Shown piece by piece: positions 52,802 to 63,134 of a stretch of DNA of 64,000 nt (positions are counted from its first letter, which is position 1; every line of letters begins with the position of its first letter). Under the pieces are notes generated by a model that was given only the letters and a program-made list of their open reading frames with translations, was not told the origin of the DNA and did not search any database. The stretch is taken from assembly GCF_900116345.1 (NCBI RefSeq), contig NZ_FPAH01000004.1, forward strand, positions 1 through 64,000. The letters are read 5' to 3'. This stretch comes from Succinivibrio dextrinosolvens (GTDB taxonomy: Bacteria; Pseudomonadota; Gammaproteobacteria; Enterobacterales; Succinivibrionaceae). Both the position numbers and the translations under genes were made by a program.

Positions 52802-53845
52802 TTATTTATTTAATGAATAATGAGTCTCTGATAAATCTCTTAAGCGGGTAGCAGCCTGCTCAGGAGTTAAATCACGCTGCTTCTCAGCTAAAAGCTCGAA
52901 ACCTGCAACAAACTTCTTAACAGTTGCACTTCTTAATAGAGGTGGATAGTAGTTAGCGTGCAGCTGCCACTCTGAGTGCTCTTCACCGTCTACAGGAGCA
53001 TTGTGCCATCCCATTGAGTAAGGGAATGAGCATTCAAACAGATTGTCATAACGGCAGGTCAGCTTCTTGATAGCTAAAGCTAAATCATTACGCTGCTCAT
53101 CATTCAGCTGATTGATGGTCTGAACCTTGAACTTAGGCAGAATCATGGTCTCAAATGGCCAGAATGCCCAGAAAGGAACTAAAGCAACGAAATATTCAGT
53201 TTCAAAAATGATGCGTTCTTTCTTCTTAAGCTCAGCATTTACGTAATCTAAAAGCAGTGGAGTATTGTGCTTCTCGAAATACTTCTTCTGCTGTCTGTAC
53301 TCTTTCATAACTTCTTCAGGGATGAAGTTACATGCCCAGATCTGTCCATGTGGATGAGGATTTGAGCAGCCCATAATTGCACCTTTATTCTCGAATAACT
53401 GTACATACTTATAGGTCTTTGAAAGCTCAGTGAACTGGTCGCCCCACAGATCAACCACGCCACGGATCTCTTCAACATCCATTACAGGAAGAGTCTTTGA
53501 ATGATCTGGGCTGAAGCAGATAACTCTGGCAGTACCGCGGGCAGGCTCTAGCTGGAATAACTCCTCAGATTCAGGAGCATCCAGTGGAGTATCTGGAGTT
53601 AATGCAGCAAAGTCATTGGTGAAAACGAAATTCTTCTCATACTTAGGATTAGAATCACCGTTTACACGGGTATTACCTGGGCACAGGTAACACTTAGGAT
53701 CATAAGTTGGCTTAATCTCGTTAGCCAACTTCTCAACCTGTCCCTGCCAAGGTCTCTTTGCTCTGTGAGGAGAAACCAGAATCCACTCGCCGGTTAGAGC
53801 GTTGAATCTTCTGTGTGGATGATCAGTTAAGTTAAATGATGTCAT
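52802..53845 (-). CDS. galT: Galactose-1-phosphate uridylyltransferase GalT
   Basis: GalT is the Leloir pathway transferase. [23 protein letters not shown] at the start, zinc-site-like CYLCPGN, and the catalytic HPHGQIWA with the uridylylated histidine near residue 165 are visible. It has 347 residues as in E. coli. It lies between galE and galK. Confidence 0.96.
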   Translation of the reverse strand: MTSFNLTDHPHRRFNALTGEWILVSPHRAKRPWQGQVEKLANEIKPTYDPKCYLCPGNTRVNGDSNPKYEKNFVFTNDFAALTPDTPLDAPESEELFQLEPARGTARVICFSPDHSKTLPVMDVEEIRGVVDLWGDQFTELSKTYKYVQLFENKGAIMGCSNPHPHGQIWACNFIPEEVMKEYRQQKKYFEKHNTPLLLDYVNAELKKKERIIFETEYFVALVPFWAFWPFETMILPKFKVQTINQLNDEQRNDLALAIKKLTCRYDNLFECSFPYSMGWHNAPVDGEEHSEWQLHANYYPPLLRSATVKKFVAGFELLAEKQRDLTPEQAATRLRDLSETHYSLNK

Positions 53846-53873
53846 AGTTTTTTCTTACCTTTGTTTAAATCTT

Positions 53874-54893
53874 TTAGTCTTCGTAGCCGTTTGGATTGTT
53901 CTTCTGCCAGTTGTAAGAATCTGCAGTCATATCATCCAGAGTCTTCTTAGCTACCCAGCCTAGTTCATTCTTAGCCTTTGATGGATCAGCATAGCAGGCA
54001 ATAACATCGCCCTCTCTTCTAGGAGCAAACTTGTATGGAAGCTCTCTGCCAATTGCCTTTGAGAATGACTTAACCATATCTAATACGCTGTATCCGGTAC
54101 CGGTTCCTAAATTGTAAATGTGAGTTCCTGGTACATTCAGACAGTGATTTAAAGCTGCAACGTGACCTAAAGCCAGATCAACAACATGGATATAGTCACG
54201 GATACAGGTACCATCTGGTGTAGGATAATCATTTCCGAATACAGATAGCTCCTTTAATCTGCCAACAGCGACCTGAGTTAAGTAAGGCATCAGGTTATTT
54301 GGAATACCACGAGGATCCTCACCGATCAAGCCTGACTCATGAGCTCCGACTGGGTTGAAGTAGCGCAGAAGCACCATTGAGAAAGAAGGATCTGCAATCT
54401 GAAGTTCCTGACACATATATTCAATATCAACCTTGGTCTGTCCGTATGGGCAGTTTGCTCTCTTTACAGGTGAACTTTCGGTTAAAGGAAGTGCATCAGG
54501 CTCTCCATAAACAGTTGCTGATGAGGAGAAAATAAAGTTTTTGCAGCCGTAAGCCTTCATTACAGACAGAAGGGTACGTGCACCGTTAACATTGTTATCA
54601 TAATATTCAAGAGGCTTTTTAACAGACTCGCCTACAGCCTTTAAACCAGCGAAATTAATAACACCGTCAATCTTATAGTTCTCAAAAACCTGCTCTAACT
54701 GCTCACGTGAACGGATATCACCTGAAACAAATGGAATGTTACGACCTACAATCTTGTTGATTCTTGCAAGTACAGCTGGCTTTGAATTGTAGAAGTTATC
54801 AAAAATAACAGGCTCATAACCGGCTTTTACCAGTTCAATTACTGTATGTGATCCAATGTAGCCTGCGCCACCAGTTACCAGAATAGTAGTCAT
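53874..54893 (-). CDS. galE: UDP-glucose 4-epimerase GalE
   Basis: GalE interconverts UDP-galactose and UDP-glucose. The NAD-binding TGGAGYIGSH at the N-terminus, SSSATVYGEP and the catalytic YGQTKVDIEYM with the Tyr-x3-Lys pair are visible. The ATG at 54893 is chosen (339 residues); the upstream extension to 54959 overlaps the operator and is not GalE-like. It is the first gene of the operon and also supplies UDP-galactose for surface sugars. Confidence 0.96.
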   Translation of the reverse strand: MTTILVTGGAGYIGSHTVIELVKAGYEPVIFDNFYNSKPAVLARINKIVGRNIPFVSGDIRSREQLEQVFENYKIDGVINFAGLKAVGESVKKPLEYYDNNVNGARTLLSVMKAYGCKNFIFSSSATVYGEPDALPLTESSPVKRANCPYGQTKVDIEYMCQELQIADPSFSMVLLRYFNPVGAHESGLIGEDPRGIPNNLMPYLTQVAVGRLKELSVFGNDYPTPDGTCIRDYIHVVDLALGHVAALNHCLNVPGTHIYNLGTGTGYSVLDMVKSFSKAIGRELPYKFAPRREGDVIACYADPSKAKNELGWVAKKTLDDMTADSYNWQKNNPNGYED

Positions 54894-54922
54894 ATTAAAT
54901 CCTCGAAATGCAATAGTAATGC

Positions 54923-54942
54923 CCATGTAACCGTTTACATGG
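54923..54942. promoter_or_regulatory. GalR/LacI-type operator before galE
   Basis: The palindrome CCATGTAA-CCGT-TTACATGG has perfect 8-bp arms with the central CG typical of LacI/GalR operators. It lies 30 bases upstream of the galE start, where bound repressor would block transcription. Confidence 0.8.
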
Positions 54943-55201
54943 CAAATTATATACCTCATTGTTTTTTTAGCAAGAGATAAAAGTTGATCATATTCACATT
55001 TTTAATTATTTGATTATTTTTAATCAGCTCAGAGCACGTTGTTACATACAGCTATCATATTGATTCTTATATATTTATTATGTACAGATAGAGTCTTTTA
55101 AAGTTTATCTCAGAATAATTTTCAAGGATTTTTTTCAGATTTTTCTTTAAAAATAAAAGAGATAAAGATGATATGAGAGAAACAGAAGCTCCAGAGAAGA
55201 G

Positions 55202-55272
55202 GTAAGCGTTTACAGAAAATCAGGAAATATTGTGAACGAAATACAGTAGTTATGCCGTGAAAACGCCGTTTT
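55202..55272. promoter_or_regulatory. Second and third operator-like palindromes before galR
   Basis: GTAAGCGTTTAC (55202-55213) keeps the GTAA-CG-TTAC core of the galE operator. AAAACG-C-CGTTTT (55260-55272) is a further symmetric site. They lie 140-210 bases upstream of the regulator gene, and with the galE operator they could support looping or autoregulation. The remaining bases of the 520-base divergent region show nothing clear. Confidence 0.55.
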
Positions 55273-55412
55273 GTTTTCATTTATAACGAAATTTACTTAT
55301 AATTAGCCTTGGTAATCCAAAATTAACACAATAATTATAAATACAGCAAAAAAGGTAGCACTGAACTTTTCAAGTCATACCACAAGTACCTTTCAGATAT
55401 AAGAAAAAAAAT

Positions 55413-56420
55413 ATGACCGCAACAATTAGAGATGTAGCAAAGAAAGCAAATGTTTCTGTTGCTACTGTATCCAGAGTATTAAACGGCACTGCCAAGGTAA
55501 GTGAAGCATCAAGAAATGCTGTACTGGCAGCTCAGAGAGAATTGGGCTTTTATCTTAATGCAAATGCTCGTACCCTTGCAAAAAAGGACAGCGAAACCAT
55601 CGGAGTTCTGGTTTCTGATATTTCCGATCCTTATTTTGGAACCATGATTAAATCATGTGATATGGCAGCCAATGCTATGGGAAAATCTCTATTGATTGCT
55701 CAGGGATTCTACGATCCTCAGAGAGAACAGAAGGCAATAGACTCCCTGCTCTCCCATCAGTGTTCTGGAATGCTGGTGCATGCGCTGGCTATTGATGATA
55801 TTGTGCTCTCGGACTACATGAGACGTTTTCCTTATATCGTACTTATCAACAGAAGACTCAGAGGTTTTGAAGATCGCTGTGTAATCATTGATAACCACAA
55901 CGGCATGTACGACCTTACCAACTACCTAATCAAGTTTGGACATAAGAAGATTGCCTATGTGACCTCATCCTTTGGTATCTCAGATGCCCAGGAACGATTC
56001 TCAGGATTCAAGAAAGCCTGTGCTGACAATAATATAGAGATCAATCCAAGACTGATTCTTTCCGTGCCTCCATCACTTGAGGGAGGAAAGATGGCTGCCG
56101 AACAGCTTATAAAAATTGGACTGGATCAGTTCTCAGTAGTCATGTGCTACTGTGACACCATTGCGGCATCGGCCATGTCTACCTTTGAAAACAACGGTAT
56201 AAAGATTCCAGAAGATGTGTCTATAACCGGTTTTGATGATCTGTTTATTGCCTCCTGTCTAAACCCTGCCCTGACAACAGTAACAAATCCTATCGGAATA
56301 ATGGGAAAGGAAGCCTTAAACCTCTCACTTGCAAGATACAAGAAGGATTACGATTTTACAATTCCTCAGTTTAAAACAGAGCTTATTATCAGAAAATCAG
56401 TTCAGGAAATAAAAAACTGA
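55413..56420 (+). CDS. galR: LacI/GalR-family transcriptional regulator
   Basis: The N-terminal LacI helix-turn-helix (TIRDVAKKANVSVATVSRVLNGTAKVSEASR) and hinge are followed by a periplasmic-binding-type sugar domain (IGVLVSDISDPYFGTMI, YVTSSFGISDAQERFSGFKKA). It has 335 residues. It is divergent from galETK, with operators of the right type between them, so it is probably the galactose repressor. The symbol rests on that context. Confidence 0.85.
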   Translation: MTATIRDVAKKANVSVATVSRVLNGTAKVSEASRNAVLAAQRELGFYLNANARTLAKKDSETIGVLVSDISDPYFGTMIKSCDMAANAMGKSLLIAQGFYDPQREQKAIDSLLSHQCSGMLVHALAIDDIVLSDYMRRFPYIVLINRRLRGFEDRCVIIDNHNGMYDLTNYLIKFGHKKIAYVTSSFGISDAQERFSGFKKACADNNIEINPRLILSVPPSLEGGKMAAEQLIKIGLDQFSVVMCYCDTIAASAMSTFENNGIKIPEDVSITGFDDLFIASCLNPALTTVTNPIGIMGKEALNLSLARYKKDYDFTIPQFKTELIIRKSVQEIKN

Positions 56421-56510
56421 AAAAAAATAAAACAATCTGAACAAAAATGTAGGTAGTGAAGATACGATTCAATGTAAAATAACATAACTGTTTGTTAGAT
56501 ATAGAGTTAT

Positions 56511-57551
56511 ATGGCTAAATTATCACTTCACGTTTCAGAAAAAGAAAGACAGAAAGAAAGCAAAGAGAATAAAAGATTCTCAACCTCTCAGAAGGGATGG
56601 GGTAAGGGCTTTACTGAAAAGCCGGTTTTTGTAAAGAGAATGATGCTTCCACACTTCTGGAGTGCCTGGTTTGCTTTGTTCGCTCTTTTTTTAATCGTAA
56701 ATGTTCTCCCATATAAAGTTCAGATGTTTCTTGGCAGCAAGATCGGCAGACTGATGGGCACAATCCTGCCTGCAAGAAAATATGTTCTAAAAAGAAATCT
56801 TGAGCTGGCATTTCCTGAGATGTCTGACGATGAAAGACACGAACTTTCAAAAGAAATTCAGAGAAATTCAGGCATGGCGATTTTTGAAACAGGAATGGCC
56901 TGGTTCTGGCCTGACTGGAGATTAAAGCGCCACGTTGTAATTGACGAGAAAGAGCTTGAATACGCAAAAGAATGTGTAGAGTCGGGAAAACCAATCCTTC
57001 TTTTATCTGCACATTTCGTTCATCTTGAGCTTATGGCCAGAATATACGGAACATATGTAAAACCAGGAATCGGTGTTTACAGACCAACCGACCATCCGGT
57101 CTGGGAGTGGGCTCAGGTAAAAGGCAGACTAAGGAAGAATCTAGCGCTGGTTTCTAAGAATGATCCCCGTTCCATGATTAAGGCATTAAAGACCGGAGCT
57201 CCAATCTGGTATGCTCCAGATCAGGACTACGGTAGAAGAGTAAGTGTCTTTGCTCCATTCTTTGCAGTTAAGGAGACAGCAACTGTGGCTGCAACCCATA
57301 ATCTTGCAAAAATCGAAGGTACAATGCTTACTCCTGCATGGACTATTCGTGAAGGTGATAAATATCATCTTTATCTGAAAAAAGAACTTCAGAACTTCCC
57401 TACTGAAGATACAATAGCTGATGCGGCAACCATAAATAAGGTAATTGAAGGTATGGTAAAAATGGCACCTGAACAGTATTTATGGATGCACAGACGTTTT
57501 AAGACAGCACCTGACGAGAATGAAAATCGTTATCCAGGACTTGAGGAGTAA
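56511..57551 (+). CDS. Lipid A acyltransferase LpxL/HtrB/LpxM family
   Basis: This inner-membrane secondary acyltransferase has 346 residues. An N-terminal 45-residue basic cytoplasmic tail precedes one membrane helix (FWSAWFALFALFLIVNVLP). The catalytic histidine and acid are His168 and Glu173 in SAHFVHLELM (HX4E form). GVYRPTDHPVWEWAQVKGRLRKNL and WYAPDQDYG are standard LpxL landmarks. It is followed 5 bases later by a lipoprotein gene. The shorter relative at 43.9 kb has HX4D. Confidence 0.9.
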   Translation: MAKLSLHVSEKERQKESKENKRFSTSQKGWGKGFTEKPVFVKRMMLPHFWSAWFALFALFLIVNVLPYKVQMFLGSKIGRLMGTILPARKYVLKRNLELAFPEMSDDERHELSKEIQRNSGMAIFETGMAWFWPDWRLKRHVVIDEKELEYAKECVESGKPILLLSAHFVHLELMARIYGTYVKPGIGVYRPTDHPVWEWAQVKGRLRKNLALVSKNDPRSMIKALKTGAPIWYAPDQDYGRRVSVFAPFFAVKETATVAATHNLAKIEGTMLTPAWTIREGDKYHLYLKKELQNFPTEDTIADAATINKVIEGMVKMAPEQYLWMHRRFKTAPDENENRYPGLEE

Positions 57552-57555
57552 AACG

Positions 57556-57954
57556 GTGAAAAGGCTTTTATCTATAGCAGCATGTCTAGCTACCGTTCTG
57601 ACCGGCTGTATGTCAGCTGAGGAACAGGCAGCTGCAAACAGGATTATCACAGCACTGCCAACAGAGGTTGAAGGTTGTACTTTTATTGCAGATGTAGACA
57701 ACAGCGGACCGTATTCAACGGTACATATGGCAAGATTCAACCTCAAGCATCAGGCCGCACAGATGGGAGCTACTCATCTGGTTGAGAAGTACGCTTACAC
57801 TTCCCATATTACGTTCAAGCTTTTAGGCGTAGTTCTATCAGGACGTGCCTATAAGTGTCCAGCCGGAAAAGGACCAATTCTTGATAATGAAAAAGGAAAA
57901 CTGCAGTACGATTTTCCAATGACAGATCCTGAACAGGATATCATTAACGACTAG
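57556..57954 (+). CDS. DUF4156-like small lipoprotein
   Basis: A GTG start with AGGAG is chosen. The signal peptide ends at a lipobox LTGC (Cys at about residue 18). The mature part of about 115 residues (VEGCTFIADVDNSGPYSTVHMARFNLKHQAAQMGATHLVEKY ... GRAYKC) resembles DUF4156 lipoproteins of enterobacteria. The function is unknown. It is translated together with the acyltransferase gene and ends before a terminator. Confidence 0.7.
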   Translation: MKRLLSIAACLATVLTGCMSAEEQAAANRIITALPTEVEGCTFIADVDNSGPYSTVHMARFNLKHQAAQMGATHLVEKYAYTSHITFKLLGVVLSGRAYKCPAGKGPILDNEKGKLQYDFPMTDPEQDIIND

Positions 57955-57965
57955 TCAGATTGACT

Positions 57966-57987
57966 CACCGCAGAATTCTCTGCGGTG
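57966..57987. terminator. Shared terminator between lipoprotein gene and glnE
   Basis: A 9-bp perfect stem CACCGCAGA-attc-TCTGCGGTG lies between convergent stop codons, 12 bases after one and 14 before the other. Confidence 0.75.
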
Positions 57988-58000
57988 TTATATATCCGGC

Positions 58001-60883
58001 CTAATCCGAAAAGATTTTTCTCCAGATTTCCTCAACTCTGAAGGTTGCAGGAATTCTGTCTGAAGCAGCAATAACCCTAGGCAAATCAGCCAATGAAAGT
58101 TCATGATAGATCTGTCTGATGTCAATGTAGGCAGAAATCAGGACATCAGTTATGTTCTTGTCCACAATTCCAAGATTAGAACATTCTTCCAGAATACGAA
58201 CATTATCGGACCACAGTTTCATCTGCGGATAGGATGGTGCATATTTTAAAAGCAGATACTGAGAGATGAACTCAATGTCAATCATGCCTCCGACGCCATG
58301 CTTGATGTCATAAAGCTTATCGTTTGAACGATCCAGATGAGCACGCATTTTCTCTCTCATACCCACCACATCATCCTTGAGTTTAGTCTCATCCTTAGTG
58401 GCTCTTATAACCTCCTCTCGAATCAGATTAAACTTCTCGATAATATCAGGAGAACCGGTAATCGGACGGGCTCTTACAAGAGCCTGATGCTCCCAAGTCC
58501 ACGCTCTGCCCTTCTGATAAAGCTCAAAGGAATCTGTATCAGAAATCAGAACTCCTGTGTCTCCGTCAGGTCTTAAGCGCATATCAAGATCATAGAGAAT
58601 TCCACCAACTGTTGTGGTGGTGGCAAGATGCATGATTCGCTGAATCAGTCGCTGGTAGAAGATAGTCTCAGATACTGCGTTTTCACCATTGGTAACTCCA
58701 TCACCTTCTTTTTTGAGGAAAACCATATCCAAATCGGATTTATAACCAAGCTCAATACCGCCAAGCTTTCCATAACCAATTACAGCAATACCAGGATCAT
58801 CCACACTTCGGCCCTCAGGTTCACCATACTTTTTGGCATTAAGTTCCCAGGCAATAACAATCAGTTCTTTGATAAGAGCTTCAGCAAGCCAGGTTAAAGC
58901 ATCGGAGATCTTCATGAGCGGAAGCTTACCCGCCTTATCTGAGAGAGCAATTCTGAATACCATCATCTTCTTGAAAAGACGAAGCTCTTCCATAACCGCT
59001 TCAAGATCATCCCGGTCTATTCTTAAAAGCTGCTCCTGAAGCATGGACAGGAACTCTTCAGGTGAAGGAGGTTTGTTGAAATACTGAGGAATAAAGAGCT
59101 CATCCAGAAGTATAGGATGCGAAGTAATAAGCTCACTGGCAAAGTGGTTATCCTTCAGAAGTGCAATGAATCTCTCTAACACCTCATTCTTATCTCTTAG
59201 AAGCTGAATGTAAGGGGTTCTTAAGGCAATCTTCTCTATAAGTCCTGACATTCGCTTAAACAGAGCTGCAGACTGAGGTTCTTTTGCAATCAGATAGATA
59301 ACCTTAGGCATAAGTTCGAGGAGAGTTTCTCTACCCACAGGCCCCACAGGCATACGGGCCAGAGATGACTTTAGTGTCAGGATATCCCCTGCCATCTCTT
59401 TGGTATTGTCCTTATTGACCATATGAGGCTCAAGTTCAGCACACATCTCCTCAAGATCACTGTCGGCCTCCCAGAGATCGAAATTCTTATAATCCTCCTC
59501 AGAATCTTCCTCATCAGCTACAACCTTCTTGAATTCATCATGAACAAACTGCATAACTACATCAAGATCATTGCGGAAAGCCTCTTCTGAAGAGTAATTC
59601 ATTGCAACAACAACTCTGGCCATGTCCTTAGGATTATCAGGCAGATTCTGAGTCTGCTTATCTGAAAATTCCTGAATGACATTCTCAAGACGTCTTAAAA
59701 ATACATAGCACTTATCAAGCTTCTCGCATATTTCTCTTGGGATTAGATCAAGAGAAATGATGTTCTTAAGACTCTTGCGCAATGATTCTTCTCGAAGCTC
59801 ATGATATCGGCCACCACGCATTAAAGAGAAGGCCTGAGCGATAAATTCTACCTCACGTATACCGCCTTTACCCAGCTTGAAGTTATTGTTAAGACATCTG
59901 CGTCTTACCTCAGACTCAATCAGATGCTTTAGTTTTCTTAAAGACTGAATGGCTCCGTAATCAAGATATCTGCGATACACGAACGGACGCAGCATAGAGG
60001 TTAATTCCTGAGCATACTCATCAAGAGGTTCTCTCTGGCCTAAGATTCTTCCTTTCACAAGAGCATAGCGTTCCCATGTTCTTCCCTGAGTCTCGTAATA
60101 AATCTGCAGGGCATCAAAGGAATTTACAATAGCACCTGCATCACCAAAAGGTCTTAAGCGAAGATCAATACGATAGCAGAATGAATCAGAGGTGATATCC
60201 GAGAGAAAGTTGGCTGAACGCTGTACAATCTTTGAGAAGAACTCCCTGAAGGTTACAACTCTTGGACCTGCTGTCTCCCCTTCCCTTGGATAAGTAAAAA
60301 TAAGGTCAATATCTGAGGAGAAATTAAGCTCCTGACCACCAAGCTTGCCCATACCGATAACAAGTAAGGGCATAGGAGCTCCATCTGCATCAAAGGCATC
60401 ACCGTAAACTTTTTTAAGCTGGATACGAACCACCTCTAAAATACGCAGAACAATTGACTCAGCAAGAGAAGAAAGCTTTTCAAAGATTTCGTCGATATCT
60501 GCAAAGCCACATAGATCACGCCAGGCTATTGCCATATGATGGATTCTTCTTAGGATTCTCAGGCGACGCTTAATTTCAAAATCATTAAGCTTCTCATCAA
60601 TGAATTCATTTACAAAAGAAGATGGATCGATATGAAATTTAGGATCATCCAAAGCCCCCTCCTGTACAAGAGAGCAGCATTCTTTTGGATAGGAGAAAAT
60701 AGTATTAGAGACAAACTCTGATAAAGCCAGAACAAATCTGAATTCTGGACGAGCATATAAAAGAGCAAACTGCTCCTCGCTAAGTTTGCTCTTGAGGCGT
60801 TCATACTGTATATCAGAGTGCTGTTTTAATTCTTCTGGTAAATTCCTATAATCTGTTGATTCTGGCTGTATTGAAAAATCCAT
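58001..60883 (-). CDS. glnE: Glutamine synthetase adenylyltransferase/deadenylylase GlnE
   Basis: GlnE switches glutamine synthetase off and on by adding or removing AMP according to PII state. Two nucleotidyltransferase domains are seen: GMGKLGGQELNFSSDIDLIF (near 173) and GYGKLGGIELGYKSDLDMVF (near 705), each followed by a GlnD-type helical region. The start at 60883 has a good AAGGA site. It has 960 residues, as in E. coli (946). It follows ygiF by 9 bases, the same order as in enterobacteria. Confidence 0.96.
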   Translation of the reverse strand: MDFSIQPESTDYRNLPEELKQHSDIQYERLKSKLSEEQFALLYARPEFRFVLALSEFVSNTIFSYPKECCSLVQEGALDDPKFHIDPSSFVNEFIDEKLNDFEIKRRLRILRRIHHMAIAWRDLCGFADIDEIFEKLSSLAESIVLRILEVVRIQLKKVYGDAFDADGAPMPLLVIGMGKLGGQELNFSSDIDLIFTYPREGETAGPRVVTFREFFSKIVQRSANFLSDITSDSFCYRIDLRLRPFGDAGAIVNSFDALQIYYETQGRTWERYALVKGRILGQREPLDEYAQELTSMLRPFVYRRYLDYGAIQSLRKLKHLIESEVRRRCLNNNFKLGKGGIREVEFIAQAFSLMRGGRYHELREESLRKSLKNIISLDLIPREICEKLDKCYVFLRRLENVIQEFSDKQTQNLPDNPKDMARVVVAMNYSSEEAFRNDLDVVMQFVHDEFKKVVADEEDSEEDYKNFDLWEADSDLEEMCAELEPHMVNKDNTKEMAGDILTLKSSLARMPVGPVGRETLLELMPKVIYLIAKEPQSAALFKRMSGLIEKIALRTPYIQLLRDKNEVLERFIALLKDNHFASELITSHPILLDELFIPQYFNKPPSPEEFLSMLQEQLLRIDRDDLEAVMEELRLFKKMMVFRIALSDKAGKLPLMKISDALTWLAEALIKELIVIAWELNAKKYGEPEGRSVDDPGIAVIGYGKLGGIELGYKSDLDMVFLKKEGDGVTNGENAVSETIFYQRLIQRIMHLATTTTVGGILYDLDMRLRPDGDTGVLISDTDSFELYQKGRAWTWEHQALVRARPITGSPDIIEKFNLIREEVIRATKDETKLKDDVVGMREKMRAHLDRSNDKLYDIKHGVGGMIDIEFISQYLLLKYAPSYPQMKLWSDNVRILEECSNLGIVDKNITDVLISAYIDIRQIYHELSLADLPRVIAASDRIPATFRVEEIWRKIFSD

Positions 60884-60892
60884 CAAAAATCC

Positions 60893-61972
60893 TTACTTTG
60901 CCATTAAAGACAGAAGCAGCCTGAGCTTTAGAGGAATCAGGAACAGCTTATTTGCCTTCTCACTGGCACGAATTTTCTCAAAGCTGGAGTCAATGCCCTT
61001 TGAGTTTTTCCTGAATCGGCATAAAAGCATTCTCTTTGAAACATGACGGCATACTCTGTGGAAAGACTTCAAAAGTCTGATGATAATCTGCAAATCACGC
61101 TTATACTCAACCGGTTCCTTTCTGCCGATAATAAAGGCCAGGAAATTTCTGCGTTTCAAATACTTCAAAGAAAGCAACAGAGAATCCAGAAGAGAGGTAA
61201 TGTGAGAGAACAGTACCGCATCATGAGAAATCAGGAAGTAGCCGTATAACTTTTCTAACAGAGCTACCTGAGCAGTCACATAGTCAATGAAGGTCTCAGC
61301 ATCATCAAGCTCAGAGAAATCCACTGTAGGGTGTCCCTGATGCTGCAGTAGTGCAGCACGATGCATTTTAGAGAAAGGCTCTAAAAGCAGAGGAATATTG
61401 TTTGCAGCCAGATGGGTGCATAGAATTGAGAACAGATTTAAAAGCTCATCAGAATGAACTGAGGTTTCCTTAAGCTCAATTTCAAGTTCACTCAAAGGAT
61501 ACTTGTTTGAACTGTCCACCTCTATGTAGCCATGATCATAGGCTACCTCAAAAGTACTGTCTAAAAGCTCAAGATTGAAAAGGTATCGGGTAAAGTTGAT
61601 ACGACAGATAGGCTTGAGTCTTTTCTGAACATTTTCAATATCAAAGTCTGAAGGAAGTGCTTCCTTAGGGAACTTCATCAGATTAGGGACATCATCAGCA
61701 AGCTCAATTGGAAGATTGAATTCCTGTCTTTTATGAAGACCGCCGATATTCTCACCTTTTACCTTTAAGGTCTGCTCGGAAAAATTGTCTCCACGTCTGA
61801 TTCTAAGACCGGCATGAATACCGAATAAGGCTTTATCGTCAGTATCAAAATAGGTATTATCAAGATGCAGTGTAGTTTTATTGCTTACTGCGCCAATATG
61901 AGAAAATATCTCGTATAGATTTGAAGCATCCCCATCAAATCCAAACTTTAGCTCAATCTCTTTGTCCTGCAT
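60893..61972 (-). CDS. ygiF: CYTH-CHAD inorganic triphosphatase YgiF
   Basis: The N-terminal CYTH domain begins with the ExExK motif (KEIELKFGF) and continues with LRIRRGDNFSEQTLKVKG. The C-terminal CHAD domain (about 220-359) is helical and rich in histidine, lysine and arginine. It hydrolyses tripolyphosphate. The start at 61972 fits GGAGAG at 7 bases; a TTG at 61987 is rejected. It is paired with glnE and divergent from ygiM, an arrangement conserved in gammaproteobacteria. Confidence 0.9.
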   Translation of the reverse strand: MQDKEIELKFGFDGDASNLYEIFSHIGAVSNKTTLHLDNTYFDTDDKALFGIHAGLRIRRGDNFSEQTLKVKGENIGGLHKRQEFNLPIELADDVPNLMKFPKEALPSDFDIENVQKRLKPICRINFTRYLFNLELLDSTFEVAYDHGYIEVDSSNKYPLSELEIELKETSVHSDELLNLFSILCTHLAANNIPLLLEPFSKMHRAALLQHQGHPTVDFSELDDAETFIDYVTAQVALLEKLYGYFLISHDAVLFSHITSLLDSLLLSLKYLKRRNFLAFIIGRKEPVEYKRDLQIIIRLLKSFHRVCRHVSKRMLLCRFRKNSKGIDSSFEKIRASEKANKLFLIPLKLRLLLSLMAK

Positions 61973-62343
61973 TAACATTCTCTCCAAAACAGAGTACGGA
62001 CCTCATACTTAACTAACTCTGTCTCTGTATTATATGCAGCTTAGTTGTTATGAAAATAATCTGCTGCAAAGACTTTAATAAAATATGTTTCTGACTATTT
62101 TACTTACTATTTTTTCTATCATCTAGCATTTAAGCTTAAATATCAAACAAAAGTATTAATTCACAAAAAATGCGCTGAAAATTCAGAAAGAAAGGAAAGC
62201 GATCCACGAGCGGAGTCACTATTAAAGAAAAATGTTATGAAAAATTGTGTGCAAACTCGTAGTTAACTCGTGATACATTAAAACTTTACCCAAAGCTTGT
62301 GCTAAAATTCTTTGCAGAACAAGAATGATTTAAGGATTTACAA
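61973..62343. other. Divergent promoter region ygiF / ygiM
   Basis: This 371-base AT-rich stretch has no reading frame. It should hold both promoters. AACTCG direct repeats (62249 and 62264) and a TAAAAT box near 62311 are visible but no certain promoter was identified. Confidence 0.4.
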
Positions 62344-63039
62344 GTGATTTCTATTAAAAAAATTATATCAGGCTCACTATTAGGTTTATGCATCTGCGCA
62401 GCCGGAGCTGTTCAGGCTGAACCAGAGAACAATGATAACACCGATGAAATTAAGGCACCTAAGGCCAGAGAGGTATCTGATCTTCAGATCGGAGATACTC
62501 TATACGTTTCAGAGAACGTAAATGTCTGGCTTAGAACCTGCCCTCGTGCCAACTGCAAAATTGTAAATTCAATTCACGTGGGTGAGAAAATCACCTTTAA
62601 CAAACTCTCTGACGATAGAAAGTTTGTTGAGATTACCTACAATGGCAAAGAGTACTGGATGCAGTACCGTGATCTTCAGGTAGAACCTTGCGGTGAAGCA
62701 AAAGTTGACGAGCTTGAAGGAAAGATTGCCGAACTAAAGAATTCTCTTGAAAACTACGACTCTGAGGTTGCAGCAAACTACAGAGCAGCAAAAGCAAAAG
62801 TAGAAAAGCTTGAGAAAGAAAATGCAAGCTTAAAGAGCACTCTTGCAGCACAGAATGAAAAGATCGAAGACCTTGATGCAACTAGAAGAGATTTTGCTGA
62901 CAAGCTTGAAACCAAAGAGCTTGATATGCAGATGAGATGGTGGCTTCAGGGAGCTGTTATTGCTTTCTGTGGTGCCATTATTGGAATTATCTGTGTTTAT
63001 ATTCCAAGACCATCCTCAAAGAGAAAAAATCGTTTCTAA
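62344..63039 (+). CDS. ygiM: YgiM-type SH3-domain membrane protein
   Basis: The signal peptide (about 1-27) is followed by a bacterial SH3 domain (IGDTLYVSENVNVWLRTCPRANCKIVNSIHVGEKI). Next come a coiled coil (about 120-195, heptads of Leu, Glu and Lys) and one C-terminal membrane helix (WLQGAVIAFCGAIIGIICVYI). This is the TIGR04211 architecture. It starts at GTG with AAGGA. It probably works at the periplasmic face near peptidoglycan; the role is unknown. Confidence 0.9.
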   Translation: MISIKKIISGSLLGLCICAAGAVQAEPENNDNTDEIKAPKAREVSDLQIGDTLYVSENVNVWLRTCPRANCKIVNSIHVGEKITFNKLSDDRKFVEITYNGKEYWMQYRDLQVEPCGEAKVDELEGKIAELKNSLENYDSEVAANYRAAKAKVEKLEKENASLKSTLAAQNEKIEDLDATRRDFADKLETKELDMQMRWWLQGAVIAFCGAIIGIICVYIPRPSSKRKNRF

Positions 63040-63074
63040 TCTTTGCTGAAGTACTTTAGCAGATTCATCCATTA

Positions 63075-63106
63075 AAAAAAGTGAGATCATACAATCTCAC
63101 TTTTTT
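63075..63106. terminator. Bidirectional terminator ygiM / malE-like
   Basis: AAAAAAGTGAGAT-N6-ATCTCACTTTTTT is a 13-bp perfect stem with A and T runs on both sides, so it can stop transcription from both convergent genes. Confidence 0.93.
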
Positions 63107-63134
63107 GTTTTTGGTCTCAGAAAGTCAGTATCTA